DNA from: Nonomuraea dietziae
Lineage (GTDB): Bacteria; Actinomycetota; Actinomycetes; Streptosporangiales; Streptosporangiaceae
Assembly: GCF_014195505.1 (NCBI RefSeq)
Contig: NZ_JACIBV010000001.1
Span: 1,860,001 to 1,924,000, forward strand
Length of the DNA: 64,000 bases
Direction: 5' to 3'
In this document: positions 50,670-61,094 of the stretch, piece by piece
Position numbering within the stretch: position 1 is the first letter of the stretch
Layout: the number at the start of each line of letters is the position of its first letter
Notes under the pieces: generated by a model
What the model saw: only the letters and a program-made list of their open reading frames with translations
The model's database searches: none
What the model was told of the DNA's origin: nothing
Program-made: the position numbers and the translations under genes

Positions 50670-53046
50670 GTGGGCGTTCTCGACGGCCTTCCGGCCGAGC
50701 TTCGGCCGGTGCTCGACGAGCTCGACCCTGCCGCCCTGGAGCGGTGCCGGCAGTTCGACGCGACCCTGCAGGGCGGTCATCCCCACCGCTATCCCGACGA
50801 TACCCGGCTGAAGCCTCTGGCCGTCGACGACGCCGGGTGGCGGGCCATGGCGCTGTGGACCCAGCTCACCCTGCGCACCACCGACGGCAGCATGCCCTCG
50901 TTCGCGGTGCTCGAGTCACTGACCCGGCGAAAGCTCGGCTGGAGCGCCCGCGAACGGGAGCTGCTGTGGCGGACCACCCTCGCGGCGCCGAACTCCGGCC
51001 ACCTGTACCAGCTCCCCGTCTCTGCGATCAAGGACCTGCCCGCTGCTGAGCTCGGGCCGCTCCTGCCCCACATCCGCCGGGCCAAGCGCGAGCTGGACCA
51101 GGTGCCCTATGCCGACCTCTGGCCGGCGACGCGCACTCTGGACCTCCTGCTGTCCGAACACCCGACCGGCGAACCGGGCGAAGCCAGCCGCTGCCTGGTG
51201 CCGGAGTGCGACGGCTTCGCCGCCCTGGTGCGAGGGGAGTACGGCGAGCGGCTCGAGAGCCCCGAAGTTCTGCCGATGTTGAGACACTGGGTCACCGCCA
51301 CCTCGTCCGATCCCGCGCCGAAGTGGACCGCGAAAGCACGCGGGCTGCTCACGCCCGGGGCCGTCGCGCTGGCCGGGGAGATCCTCGGCCGCCTACCGGC
51401 CTACCGCGAGAGTCCCTGGAACACCGGCTACCGCGACGAGGTCACCTATCTCCAGCAGCGCACCGCGGAGCTTGCACGCGGGATGGTCTGGACGTGCGAG
51501 CTCACCGACGAGCCCTGGGTGACCGGACTGCTGGGCGACGTGGCCGTGGCCACCGGCACCGGAATGGGTGGGTCCGGTCCGAACTCACGCAGCGAGCGGG
51601 TGGCCAACGCCGCCCTCGGAGCCCTGTCCCGGCGCGGCGGGCTGGAAGTGGTGCCCCAGCTTGCCAGGGTCCAGGCCAAGGTGCGCAAGAAGAGCATTCT
51701 GGCCAAGGTCGCCAGGACGCTGGACGCGGTGGCCGTACGGACGGGACTGTCTCCTGAGCAACTGCTGGAACGCACTGTCCCCACCTTCGGCCTGAGCCCC
51801 GACGGCACCCGCGCCGAGCAGGGGCTCGCCCTCTCGCTCAACGGCACGGTCACCTTCGACGGCCGCAGGACCATTCCCAAGACCGTCGACCGGGACCTGC
51901 TGGCCGAGTTCAAGGCCACGGCCAAGGAGCTGGAGAAGGCGATCCCCGCCGAACGGTTCCGCGTCGAGCGCGCCCTGGCGTCCGAGCGGCTCTGGCGCTG
52001 GGACGAGGTGTGCGAGTTCTACCTCGACCACCCGGTCACCGGCTTCTTCTCCCGCGCTCTGATCTGGGAGGTCCTCCAGGGCCCTGCGGGGCTCCCGGTC
52101 CGCGTCGACGGCGGCTGGGAGCTGACCGATCCGGCAGGACGCCGCATCCAGCCCCGCCCCGACACCCCTGTCCTGCTGTGGCACCCCATCTCACACACGG
52201 CGGACGAGGTTCGGGCCTGGCGCGACCACCTGATGGCGATCGGCCTGCGCCAGCCGTACAAACAGGCCTTTCGCGAGATCTACCTGCTCACCCCCGCCGA
52301 GGAGCGGACCCGCGACCGCTCGCTCCGTTTCTCCCGCCACCTGCTCAGGTACGGCCAGGCCAAGGCGTTGCTGACCGGCCGCGGGCTGGACCGGCATGAG
52401 CCTGGGCCACTGGGACGCCGCGGGAGGATCCGGCTGGTGCACCGCCACCAAGGAGCTGCCCGGCGGCCTGACCGCCGCCTGGGACTTCCACCTTGACGAG
52501 AACTCCTACGAACGCGACGGCTACGGCACCACCGCCTCCATCTGCGTCAGCGGCGAGCTCCGCTTCACCTTCGAGGGCGAGACAGTCCCGCTGGCCGAGG
52601 TGGCGCCGCTCATCCTGTCGGAAGCGCTGCGCGACGCCGACCTGGCCGTCGGCGTCGCCTCCACCGGGCTGGACCCCCACGGCAGCGGCGACTACTGGCA
52701 GTCCTACGGTTTCGGCGACCTGACCGAGTCCGCGCAGGTCCGCCGTGACGCCCTGGCCCGGCTGCTGCCCCGCCTGGCCGTCGCCGACCGCTACGCCCTG
52801 GAAGAGCGGTTCCTTCGTGTCCGCGGCGACCTGCGCACCTACAGGATCCATCTCGGCTCGGGCAACATCCTCATGGAGCCCAACGACGCCTATCTGTGCA
52901 TCGTCCCCCGCGGAACGGGAGACCAGGTCTTCCTCCCCTTCGAAGAAGACGGCGGCATGCTGTCGATCATCATCTCCAAGGCCTTCCTGCTGGCCGCCGA
53001 CACGGCGATCAACGACCCGTCCATCACCCGCCAGATCCACCCGTGA
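50670..53046 (+). pseudogene. DUF4132-domain protein, frameshifted copy
   Basis: The first part (GTG 50670 to about 52395) covers the N-terminal helical repeats and the DUF4132 core: RQPYKQAFREIYLLTPAEE is almost identical to the downstream paralog. Near 52395 the frame changes. The N-terminal frame runs on into nonsense (stop at 52496), while the true C-terminus (LGHWDAAGGSGWCTATKELP, DLTESAQVRRDALARLLPRL, VRGDLRTYRIHLGSGNILME, SITRQIHP) continues in the other frame to 53046. An ATG at 52396 could start the second part separately. Alignment to the paralog needs one base change near 52395. Function of DUF4132 is unknown; some neighbours are MoxR/WGR-type systems. Confidence 0.75.
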
Positions 53047-53060
53047 CAGGAAATATCGGC

Positions 53061-55118
53061 ATGCACCTCTCCCCCCTCGCGGCACGCCTGCTCGCGCTGC
53101 TCGACGGTTCCGCACCCGACGCCACCTTCTGGCCGGTCACCTCCCAGCTGACCACCGCGATGGCCGGCAGGCCCGGTGACAGCGCGGTCGTCGACCAGAC
53201 CTGGCGGAACATGGTCGCGCCAGCGCGCGAGCTCGCCGACTACCTGCTGCGTGACAACCGCCTGTCCTTCGCCGTGCTGGTGGCCGCGGGGCTGGCGGGC
53301 ATGGATCCCGAGGTGAGAGCGCGGTTCGCCGAAGCGCTCGGTCCCGTCGCGATGGCGGAGGTGGACCTGCTGCTCGGCTGGGACGTGGAGTCGCGCGCCC
53401 TGTTCGCCGAGGCCGCCCGGGCACCGGTCCTCGACGAACCGCGGCCGACCGGCTTGGCCGAATGGCTCGACGGCCTGCCCGGCTACCCCGCCTTCGCCCG
53501 TGTCGCCCTGGAGCAGGCCGAGGCCCGCGTCGCGGCGATCCAGACAGGGGAGATCCCTTACCAGGCGGACAAGGCGTTCGACTATTGGGAGACGAGAACT
53601 CTCGGGCGTGCCGTACGGCTCGCGCTCTACCGCGACGAGCCCTGGCTGCCCGCCCTGCTGGACCGGCTGCTGCGCGGCGTCGCGGTCGCGCCCACCCAGG
53701 CCAAGACGCTGCCCTCCCAGGCCCTGCTGTTCGAGATCGCCCGCGCGGTGGAGGACCACCCGACCCCCGAGGCGATCTCCTCATTGCGTGCCGCCCGCCA
53801 GACCACCCGGCACGCCGGGGTGCCCAAGCAGCTCGACCGCATGTTCAAGCGCATCGAGCCCGCGCTGGCCGAGCGGCTGGAGGTGGCGTTCCGGCTACCC
53901 GACGGGCGGGTACGGCAGGCGTTCGGCGAGCACGCGGCGGTGATCTCGATCGACGGCGCGGCCGAGCTGTCATGGTGGCACGGCGACAGGAAGCTCAGAT
54001 CTGTCCCGGCGGCCGTCAAGCGGGAGCATCCCGAGGAGGTGAAGCGGCTGCGCGAGCAGGTCAAGCTGGTCCAACAACAGCAGACGACCCTGGCCAGGGC
54101 GCTGGAGGCGAGCTACACCGCCGAGGAGGCTCCGCCGTACCGGCAGTTGGAGGGTCATCCGATCGCTGAGCGGCTGATCTGGGAGTTCGAGGTCTCCCCC
54201 GGTGTGTGGCGCAACGAGCTGGGGCTGAACGTGCCGGACGTGCCGGTGCGGCCGTGGCATCCGGCCCGCGCGTCGGTGGAGGAGGTTCGGGCCTGGCGCG
54301 AGGTCGTGCAGGACAAGGAGCTGCGCCAGCCGTACAAGCAGGCTTTCCGCGAGGTCTACCTGCTCACGCCCGCCGAGGAGGAGACGCGCGACCATTCGCG
54401 CCGGTTCGCCGGGCATGTGGTGGACTACCGCAGGCTCCGCGCGCTGTTCAAGGCCCGGGGCTGGAAATCGAACTACCTGGGGCCGTGGGACGGCGGCTTC
54501 GACGGCGGCGACGGGCGGCGGCTGCTGGCCGGCGGGCAGTGGCGGGCGACGCTGGACCACGACCTCTACGACGAGGGTTACGCGCTCACCGGGCAGGTCC
54601 TCTTCCACCGGCTGGTCGAGGGCAGGTGGCGCCTGGCGCCGCTGGCCGAGGTCCCCACGCTGGTGTTCAGCGAGGCGATGCGGGATGTGGACCTCTTCGT
54701 GGGGGTCTGTTCGATCACGGCCGATCCCCAGTGGGCCGACAGCGGGCCGGACCGGCTGCAGGAGTACTGGCGGACCGGCTCGTTCGCGGCGCTGCAGCCC
54801 TCCGCCGAGGTGCGACGGGACGTGCTGGCCCGGCTGATCGGGCGTACAGCCATCGCCGACCGGTGTGCCTTGACCGACCGCTTCCTGGTGGTCAGGGGCG
54901 ACCTGCGCACCTACAAGATCCATCTGGGGTCGGCCAACATCCTGATGGAGCCCAACGACGCCTACCTGTGCATCGTCTCCGCCCGCGACCCCCACGCCGG
55001 GCTGTTTCTCCCGTTCGAGGAGGACGGCCGGTTGGCGCTCATCCTCAGCAAGGCCTTCCTTCTGGCGAACGACACCGCCATCACCGACCCCTCGATCACC
55101 CGTCAGATCCGAGCCTGA
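53061..55118 (+). CDS. DUF4132-domain protein, intact copy
   Basis: 685 residues from ATG 53061 (AGGAAA upstream), 14 bases after the frameshifted paralog. The N-terminal 330 residues are helical (HEAT-like or unknown). The DUF4132 core and end share long blocks with the upstream copy: EVRAWREVVQDKELRQPYKQ, EVYLLTPAEEETRDHSRRFA, VVRGDLRTYKIHLGSANILM, EPNDAYLCIV, then FLPFEEDGRLALILSKAFLL. No catalytic motif is known for the family. Tandem duplication followed by divergence of the N-terminal halves is the likely history. Cytosolic. Confidence 0.88.
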   Translation: MHLSPLAARLLALLDGSAPDATFWPVTSQLTTAMAGRPGDSAVVDQTWRNMVAPARELADYLLRDNRLSFAVLVAAGLAGMDPEVRARFAEALGPVAMAEVDLLLGWDVESRALFAEAARAPVLDEPRPTGLAEWLDGLPGYPAFARVALEQAEARVAAIQTGEIPYQADKAFDYWETRTLGRAVRLALYRDEPWLPALLDRLLRGVAVAPTQAKTLPSQALLFEIARAVEDHPTPEAISSLRAARQTTRHAGVPKQLDRMFKRIEPALAERLEVAFRLPDGRVRQAFGEHAAVISIDGAAELSWWHGDRKLRSVPAAVKREHPEEVKRLREQVKLVQQQQTTLARALEASYTAEEAPPYRQLEGHPIAERLIWEFEVSPGVWRNELGLNVPDVPVRPWHPARASVEEVRAWREVVQDKELRQPYKQAFREVYLLTPAEEETRDHSRRFAGHVVDYRRLRALFKARGWKSNYLGPWDGGFDGGDGRRLLAGGQWRATLDHDLYDEGYALTGQVLFHRLVEGRWRLAPLAEVPTLVFSEAMRDVDLFVGVCSITADPQWADSGPDRLQEYWRTGSFAALQPSAEVRRDVLARLIGRTAIADRCALTDRFLVVRGDLRTYKIHLGSANILMEPNDAYLCIVSARDPHAGLFLPFEEDGRLALILSKAFLLANDTAITDPSITRQIRA

Positions 55119-55278
55119 ACCACGTACGGAAGTGGGTGCCCTTCACCCCTGAACCGCCGGACGCGTGGCCGCAGGCGGCCCTGTCTCGGCGGTGAGCAAA
55201 GCGTCTCCCAGGGTTCGCGTGGGGCCGCTGCAGGGAATCCCGCAGGAGGTCCGGCGGGCGACGAGAAGAGGCATGGTC

Positions 55279-55731
55279 ATGGCGGAAAAGTTGTACGCCT
55301 CCTGGGCGTCGGGATACACGGCATTCCCCGAGACCGCCAATCTGCGGACGTTCCGCCAGGGCTTCGGGGTGACCTTCACAATTCCGCCAGGCCGGAGCGA
55401 ATGGATCCATCTGCCGGTCCCCACGCCGGTGATCGTGGAGAACGACCGCGCCACCCTCGAGAAGCTGATGGTCCTGTTCCACGCGCGTCAGAACAGCGCG
55501 ATCGCGGAGCTGCACGTCTTCGATGGTCCCCGCCGCATCAACACCTTCAAGGAGATGCGCAAGCAGGGCGATCATTCGCAGGGGGTGGACAGCGTGAACT
55601 CCTTCACCGTCCGCCAGGCCAACATCGCCTTCGGCATCGGCGCCACCCTGCTCGTCGTCAACCTTTCCGCCTCCAGCGACAGCGAGTTCTTCATCAGCGG
55701 CTTCGGTGGAGACTTCTTCCACAACGTCTGA
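55279..55731 (+). CDS. Probable DUF6623-family protein
   Basis: 150 residues from ATG 55279 (GAGG 7 bases upstream; ATG 55273 is also possible). It reads LYASWASGYTAFPETANLRT, FRQGFGVTFTIPPGRSEWIH, LPVPTPVIVENDRATLEKLM, then ELHVFDGPRRINTF and FGIGATLLVVNLSAS, ending FFISGFGGDFF. This order (a W-x-S-G start, G-x-x-x-W-x-H-h-x-h-P-T-P-V-I-V, then h-D-G-x-x-R) matches the DUF6623 pattern as I recall it. All-beta, no signal peptide, role unknown. It follows the DUF4132 operon after 160 bases and may be separate. Confidence 0.65.
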   Translation: MAEKLYASWASGYTAFPETANLRTFRQGFGVTFTIPPGRSEWIHLPVPTPVIVENDRATLEKLMVLFHARQNSAIAELHVFDGPRRINTFKEMRKQGDHSQGVDSVNSFTVRQANIAFGIGATLLVVNLSASSDSEFFISGFGGDFFHNV

Positions 55732-55899
55732 ACCCGCGCGACACGGCCGATCACGTCGTACGCGCCGTGCAGCTGCGGCGGCGGTGACGGCGTGCACCTG
55801 CACGAGACAGTCGAACCGCGCCAGCTCCAGCACTGCTTCGCCGGCCTCACCCTGGCAGGCGGCGTGACCATCGACGGCCCGGTCCGCGCCCGGATCTTC

Positions 55900-56085
55900 A
55901 CCTGCAGCAGGAGTTCCAGCGCGACCTCGGCATCGCCCGCCTGTTCATCTCCCGCGGCCTCGGTGTCGTCCACCACCTGAGCGGCCGGGTGGCGGTGGTG
56001 TGCCTCGGCAAGGTCGCCGGGATCGGCCCGGCTGACGGCATCTACTCCAAGCCCGCCAGCCCTGCACTTCGTCGCTGCTGTCGGC
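55900..56085 (+). pseudogene. Remnant of an oligopeptide/dipeptide ABC ATPase (DppF-like)
   Basis: One frame reads LQQEFQRDLGIARLFISRGL, GVVHHLSGRVAVVCLGKVAG, then IGPADGIYSKPASPALR. This corresponds to the region after Walker B of DppD/DppF-type ATPases (L-x-x-x-L-G-h-x-h-h-F-I-S-H-D-L, V-A-V-M-Y-L-G, h-V-E-x-G). The switch His-Asp (SHDL) is degraded to SRGL, and no Walker A, signature or start exists. The remaining bases between 55732 and 56302 show no gene. Confidence 0.65.
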
Positions 56086-56302
56086 CGTGTCCGGCGTCGG
56101 CGATCGGCGGGAGACCGGCCGCCAGGGGATCGTCCTGTCGGGAGAAGTTCTCTCCCCGTTGGCGCCGCCGACAGGCTGCCTTTCCCGCACTCGGTGCCGG
56201 CTGGCCCAGGATCGGTGCTGCGAAGTGGAACCCGCACTGATCGAAAGAGGCGCCGGTCATCCGGTGACCTGCCACTTCGCCGCTTCCTAAGGAGAGATCT
56301 CC

Positions 56303-57439
56303 GTGACCAAGACGGTCATGTCCGTGCTGGCCGCCGCAGCGCTGGCCGTACCCCTCGCCGTGTCCGCCCCCGCGTCGGCCGCGGCAGACACCGCCTGCGC
56401 CGACGCGCCCCACGTCCGGGTCGCGACGGGCGCGGTGTTCAACAACCCCGTCGCGGACGAGGGCGCCGTCATCGTCCAGCGGCTCTGCTCCATGATCAAG
56501 CAGGCCCCGGCGGGCGCCAGGATCAGGGTGGCGCACTTCGTCATGTCGGGTGCGGCGGGCGAGGGCTTCGCGAGCGAGCTGATCAAGGCTCGCGACCGCG
56601 GCGTGGACGTGCAGGTGGTCGTGGACGGCGACACCCGCGGCGGCAAGGTCGCCGCCCAGCTCGCCGCCGCGCTGGGCACCGACATCACGGCGAACTCCTG
56701 GCTGCACGTCTGCACCGGGCCGATGTCGGGCGGCACCGCCGCGTGCATCGGCGACAAGGGCCAGCACAACAAGTTCTACCTGTTCTCCCGTACCGGCGAC
56801 GCCTCCCACGTGGTGGTGCAGTCCTCGGCCAACCTCACCGACCTGAACTCCACGACGTACTGGAACAACGCTGTCATCTTCGCCGGCGACAGGAAGCTGT
56901 CGCGCGCGTACAACGGCTACTTCGAGGACCTCGCGGCGGAGCGCAAGAACCTCGACTACGACCGCACCGTGCACGCCGGCCGCGTGGTGGCCACCTTCTT
57001 CCCGCAGGCCGAAGGCGACCTCGTCGTCGACAGCCTGCGCAGGGTGTCGTGCAGGCGCGGCGAGAAGATCCGCGTGGGCATGTCCGAGTGGGACACCTTT
57101 CGCATCGCGATCGCCGACCGGCTGCGCGAGCTGGCCAGGCGCGGGTGCGACGTGCAGATCGTCGCCGGGATCCTGAGCCAGGAGGTCAGTCAGAGCCTCC
57201 TCGCCGAGCCGGGCATCGACCTGCGGCTGCTCGCCAACGGCAGCGCGCTGCCCGGGCGCATCCACTCCAAGTACCTGCTGGTGGACGGCAAGGTGTACAC
57301 GGGCAGCCACAACTTCAACCAGACGTCGCTGCGCCGCAACGACGAGACCCTGCTGCGTGTGGACGACCGGCACATCTACGGCCAGTACGTCGCCAACTTC
57401 GACACCCTCCGCGCCGCCGCCCTCCCCGCCAAGGCCTGA
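56303..57439 (+). CDS. Secreted phospholipase D-fold protein
   Basis: 378 residues from GTG 56303 with AAGGAGAG 7 bases upstream. A clear signal peptide (MSVLAAAALAVPLAVSAPAS, then AAAD) sends it outside. Two PLD repeats are visible: the first with GDKGQHNKFYLFSRTG and later VVVQSSANLTDLN, the second with PGRIHSKYLLVDGKVYTGSH, N-F-N. Both H-x-K motifs are present; the Asp of a strict HKD is at the expected place only in the second (LLVDGK). So it is likely an active phosphodiesterase or transphosphatidylase-fold enzyme cleaving lipids or nucleic acids. Single gene. Confidence 0.9.
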   Translation: MTKTVMSVLAAAALAVPLAVSAPASAAADTACADAPHVRVATGAVFNNPVADEGAVIVQRLCSMIKQAPAGARIRVAHFVMSGAAGEGFASELIKARDRGVDVQVVVDGDTRGGKVAAQLAAALGTDITANSWLHVCTGPMSGGTAACIGDKGQHNKFYLFSRTGDASHVVVQSSANLTDLNSTTYWNNAVIFAGDRKLSRAYNGYFEDLAAERKNLDYDRTVHAGRVVATFFPQAEGDLVVDSLRRVSCRRGEKIRVGMSEWDTFRIAIADRLRELARRGCDVQIVAGILSQEVSQSLLAEPGIDLRLLANGSALPGRIHSKYLLVDGKVYTGSHNFNQTSLRRNDETLLRVDDRHIYGQYVANFDTLRAAALPAKA

Positions 57440-57613
57440 CCTCCTTCCCCGGCCCGCCTGCTCCGTTAGGTCTCAAAGGAGCGGGCGGCCCGGCGGGGAT
57501 GGTGGCGGCGCCCCCTGCCGGTAGGACCGGCTTGCCGGTTCGATGACCGTTTGGGGCCAGGAGTTTGGCAAGGGGTTCACGGACCCGCAACCACCCCTTC
57601 GTAGCCTCGTGAG

Positions 57614-58684
57614 ATGGCACAACGGACATCGACCGCTTGGCCGCGTGTACTCGCTGCCCTCACCTTGGCCGCCTACGGAACCGGCCTGAGCGTGACGGCG
57701 ATGTTGCCCCGCGATGACGTGTCCCGGAGTCTGCCGATCGCCGCGTCGATCTCCGGCTCGGGTTCGAGCGCGCAGAAGGGCGCGATGGACGCCTGGCGTG
57801 CGGAGTTCCACCAGATCCACCCGGAACTGCGGGTGGACTATCGGGCCAACGGGTCGGAGGCCGGCATTCGCGACTTCATCGCGGGCGCCACCGCGTTCGC
57901 CGGCTCCGACGTCGCGATGCGACCCGGCGAACAGGCGCTGGCCGACAGGCGCTGCGGCGGCCGCGTGGCGCACCTGCCCATGGTGGTCGGCCCGATCGCG
58001 TTGGCCTACAACCTGCCGTCCGTGCCGGATCTGAAGCTGTCGCCCATCACCGTGACCGGCATCTTCAGCGGACGGATCACCAGGTGGGATGCCCAGGAGA
58101 TCGCCGTCGACAACCGCGGCAGGCGTCTGCCGCACACCCGTATCCGGCTCTTTCATCGCTCCGACGACTCGGGGACGACCCATAACCTCACTGCCTATCT
58201 CAAGGCGGCGGGCCGCTGGCCGTACGAGCCAGGCAGGAAGTGGACCGGCTCGGGGCAAGGCGTCGCGGGCTCCACGGGGATCACCGAGGCCGTCCAGGAC
58301 ACCACGGGTTCCATCGGGTACGTGGAGTACGGATTCGCCAGCAACGCCCGCCTGCGCACCGCAAGGGTGCGCAACGCCTCAGGCCACTTCGTCGCGCTCT
58401 CGCCCCGGAGTGCCACCCAGGCTCTGAGGGGCGCCCGGGTCGTCGCCGAGAATGCCGGTCCGGTGGTGAAGCTCGACTACCTGACCGAAGCCAAGGGCGC
58501 CTACCCCATCATCCTGGTCACCTACGCGATCACCTGCTCGAACGACTCCGACCCGCTGGTGCGGACCTTCCTGCGCTACACCGCGAGCGACGCCGGCCAG
58601 TCGTACCTCTCCCTGCACGGCTACGCGCCCCTCCCGGACGACCTCCTCACCAAGGTGCGGGCCCGGCTCGGCGCCACGCGCTGA
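57614..58684 (+). CDS. PstS-like phosphate-binding protein
   Basis: 356 residues from ATG 57614. An N-terminal hydrophobic segment (VLAALTLAAYGTGLSVTAML) is a signal or anchor without a lipobox cysteine. The mature domain follows PstS: SISGSGSSAQKGAMDAW, AFAGSDVAMR, VGPIALAYNLP, GIFSGRITRWDAQEI, FHRSDDSGTTHNLTAYL, TGSIGYVEYGFA. S-G-S and D-x-S-G-T bind phosphate in this family, and both are here. No pstCAB follows, so it may be an orphan binding protein or a secreted phosphate scavenger. The upstream region has GTTC/GTTT-type half repeats. Confidence 0.85.
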   Translation: MAQRTSTAWPRVLAALTLAAYGTGLSVTAMLPRDDVSRSLPIAASISGSGSSAQKGAMDAWRAEFHQIHPELRVDYRANGSEAGIRDFIAGATAFAGSDVAMRPGEQALADRRCGGRVAHLPMVVGPIALAYNLPSVPDLKLSPITVTGIFSGRITRWDAQEIAVDNRGRRLPHTRIRLFHRSDDSGTTHNLTAYLKAAGRWPYEPGRKWTGSGQGVAGSTGITEAVQDTTGSIGYVEYGFASNARLRTARVRNASGHFVALSPRSATQALRGARVVAENAGPVVKLDYLTEAKGAYPIILVTYAITCSNDSDPLVRTFLRYTASDAGQSYLSLHGYAPLPDDLLTKVRARLGATR

Positions 58685-58782
58685 AACTCGGGGCATCGCG
58701 CCGGCCGACTCCATGTCACACGCGTCGCGGGCTAACGGGCGGTGCTTTCCCCGCGGTGGTTCTTGCTCACACCGGCGACCCG

Positions 58783-58812
58783 ACCGGGGAGGCATCAGCG
58801 TGCCTCCCCGGT
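58783..58812. terminator. Bidirectional terminator between pstS-like and trpA
   Basis: ACCGGGGAGGC (58783-58793) and GCCTCCCCGGT (58802-58812) form a perfect 11-bp stem with an 8-base loop, between two convergent genes. No T tract is present, as common in this GC range. Confidence 0.75.
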
Positions 58813-58823
58813 TCAGGCCTCAG

Positions 58824-59639
58824 CTACACGTTCCCGCGTACGCCCTTGGCGAGCTCGGCCGTGAGCGTCCGGATCGCCGCGAGCCCTGCCGCCTCGTCGG
58901 GTGCGTCGAGCAGCGCCTTGACGAAGGCGGAGCCGACGATCACACCGTCGGCGAACCCCGCGACCTCGGCGGCCTGCTCCCCGTTGGACACGCCGATGCC
59001 GACGCAGACCGGGAGTTCGGTGGCCGCCCTGGTGCGCTGTACGAGGGCGGCCGCGGCCTCTCCGACGGAGGCGCGTGTGCCGGTGACCCCCATCAGCGAG
59101 GCGGCGTACACGAATCCCGAACCGGCCGCGGTGATCTCCTTCAGCCTCTCGTCCTTGTTGCTCGGCGCGACGACGAAGACGGTGGCCAGGCCCTGCTTCT
59201 CGGCGTGCTCGCGCCAGGTCGCCGACTCCTGGACGGGCAGGTCGGGCAGGATGCAGCCCGCGCCGCCCGCCTCGGCGAGCTCGACGGCGAAGCGTTCGAC
59301 GCCGTAGCGGTCGACCGGGTTCCAGTACGTCATCACCAGGATGGGCTTGCCCGTGGCGGCGTGTGCCTCGCGGACGGTGCGCATCACGTCGGCGATCTTG
59401 AGCCCGCCGCGCAGGGCGATGTCGTCGGCCGTCTGGATGACCGGTCCGTCGAACACCGGGTCGCTGTGCGGCAGCCCTACCTCGACGACGTCCGCGCCGG
59501 ATTCGAGGACCGCCTTGACCGCCTCGATGCCACCGTCGACGGTCGGGAAGCCGGCCGGGACGTAGGCGATGAGCGCGGAGCGGCCCTCGGCCCTGGCCTG
59601 GGCGAGGGTGTCGTTCAACAGCTGGATGTTGCCACTCAC
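58824..59639 (-). CDS. trpA: Tryptophan synthase alpha chain
   Basis: 271 residues from GTG 59639. TIM-barrel alpha subunit that cleaves indole-3-glycerol phosphate to indole. The catalytic Glu and Asp are in [19 protein letters not shown] (E-x-G-x-P-x-S-D-P and the DGP Asp). [31 protein letters not shown], and GVGVSN-like [10 protein letters not shown] line the substrate site. The GTG overlaps the trpB stop (GTGA), so both are co-translated and form the alpha-beta complex that channels indole. Confidence 0.97.
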   Translation of the reverse strand: MSGNIQLLNDTLAQARAEGRSALIAYVPAGFPTVDGGIEAVKAVLESGADVVEVGLPHSDPVFDGPVIQTADDIALRGGLKIADVMRTVREAHAATGKPILVMTYWNPVDRYGVERFAVELAEAGGAGCILPDLPVQESATWREHAEKQGLATVFVVAPSNKDERLKEITAAGSGFVYAASLMGVTGTRASVGEAAAALVQRTRAATELPVCVGIGVSNGEQAAEVAGFADGVIVGSAFVKALLDAPDEAAGLAAIRTLTAELAKGVRGNV

Positions 59640-60880
59640 TTCGACTCCCCCTCGGCGGCGTCGTACAGCTCGAAGTAACGCGCGGCCGTGTCCATGTCCT
59701 TGTCGCCGCGCCCGGACAGGTTGACGACGAGCAGCGAGTCCTTGCCGAGCTCCCTGCCGACTTCCAGTGCTCCGGCGAGCGCATGCGCGCTCTCGATCGC
59801 GGGAATGATGCCCTCGGTCCGCGAGAGCAGCCGAAACGCCTGCATCGCCGCGTCGTCGGTGACCGCACGGTACTCGGCGCGGCCGATGTCCCTCAGATAC
59901 GCATGCTCGGGCCCGATGCCCGGATAGTCCAGACCGGCCGAGATCGAGTAGGGCTCGGTGATCTGCCCCTCCTCGTCCTGCAGGAGGTACGACCGCGAGC
60001 CGTGCAGGATGCCCGGCTCGCCCGCGGACAGCGAGGCCGCGTGCTCGCCGCTCTCCACGCCGTGCCCTGCGGCCTCGCAGCCGATGAGACGTACACCGCT
60101 GTCGGGAAGGAAGCCGTGGAAGAGTCCGAGTGCGTTCGAGCCACCGCCGACGCAGGCGATGGCCGCGTCCGGCAGCCGCCCGGCCCGCTCCAGGATCTGG
60201 CGGCGAGCCTCCACGCCGATGACGCGGTGGAAGTCGCGGACCATGGCAGGGAAGGGATGCGGCCCCGCGGCCGTGCCGAAGATGTAGTGCGTCCGGTCGA
60301 CGTTCGCGACCCAGTCCCTGAACGCCTCATTGATGGCGTCCTTGAGTGTGCGGGAGCCGGACTTGACCGGGATGACCTCGGCACCGAGCATCCGCATCCG
60401 GGCGACGTTGAGGGCCTGCCGCTCGGTGTCGATCTCGCCCATGTAGACGGTGCATTCGAGACCGAACAGCGCACAGGCCGTCGCGGTGGCGACACCGTGC
60501 TGGCCGGCGCCGGTCTCCGCGATGACCCTGGGCTTGCCCATCCGCTTGGTGAGCAGGGCCTGCCCGAGCACGTTGTTGATCTTGTGTGAGCCGGTGTGGT
60601 TCAGGTCCTCCCGCTTGAGGAAGATCCGCCCGCCGCCGGCGTGCTCGGCGAACCGCGGCACCTCGGTGAGCGCGCTCGGGCGCCCGGAGTAGTTGACGAG
60701 CCGATCCTCGAACTCCGCGACGAACGCGGGATCGGCCTTGGCCTTCTCGTACTCGACGGCGACCTCGTCCACGGCGGCGACCAGGGCCTCCGGGATGAAC
60801 TTGCCGCCGAACGCACCGAAGTACCCTTCGGCGCTGGGGACCTGACCCTCCGGGTCCGGGATGAAGAATTCGCTGGACAT
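59636..60880 (-). CDS. trpB: Tryptophan synthase beta chain
   Basis: 414 residues from ATG 60880 (AGGAG 9 bases upstream); a longer frame to 60907 lacks family similarity. The PLP lysine lies in [20 protein letters not shown] (H-K-I-N), the active-site Glu in [13 protein letters not shown], and the phosphate-binding loop is [12 protein letters not shown]. It joins indole and serine to tryptophan in the cytosol. Downstream trpA overlaps by 4 bases; upstream, after 214 bases, lies a trpM-like gene. No trpC or trpD is nearby, so this is a partial trp locus. Confidence 0.97.
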   Translation of the reverse strand: MSSEFFIPDPEGQVPSAEGYFGAFGGKFIPEALVAAVDEVAVEYEKAKADPAFVAEFEDRLVNYSGRPSALTEVPRFAEHAGGGRIFLKREDLNHTGSHKINNVLGQALLTKRMGKPRVIAETGAGQHGVATATACALFGLECTVYMGEIDTERQALNVARMRMLGAEVIPVKSGSRTLKDAINEAFRDWVANVDRTHYIFGTAAGPHPFPAMVRDFHRVIGVEARRQILERAGRLPDAAIACVGGGSNALGLFHGFLPDSGVRLIGCEAAGHGVESGEHAASLSAGEPGILHGSRSYLLQDEEGQITEPYSISAGLDYPGIGPEHAYLRDIGRAEYRAVTDDAAMQAFRLLSRTEGIIPAIESAHALAGALEVGRELGKDSLLVVNLSGRGDKDMDTAARYFELYDAAEGESK

Positions 60881-61094
60881 GCGACATGCTCCTATGCCGG
60901 GGCACACGCCCCGGATGTCTGGCTGTGATGGTCACGGAACGCGTATCCGCGCGGCGGGGTGGAGGAGCCTTCCCCCTTGCCCCTCCCTGAAAGGCACGAG
61001 CCCTCAGCGGCCCGGCCTGCGGGCACGCTTGAGGAGCTGGGGGACAGCGCCCCGGTGTCGGGTGAAGAGTCAGGGCAGGGAAGAAGAGATCCCC

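Noticed and set aside
57538..57590. PHO box upstream of the PstS-like gene
   Set aside because: GTTC/GTTT half repeats occur but their spacing is 11, then 14 and 13 bases rather than regular 11-base repeats, so the call is not secure.
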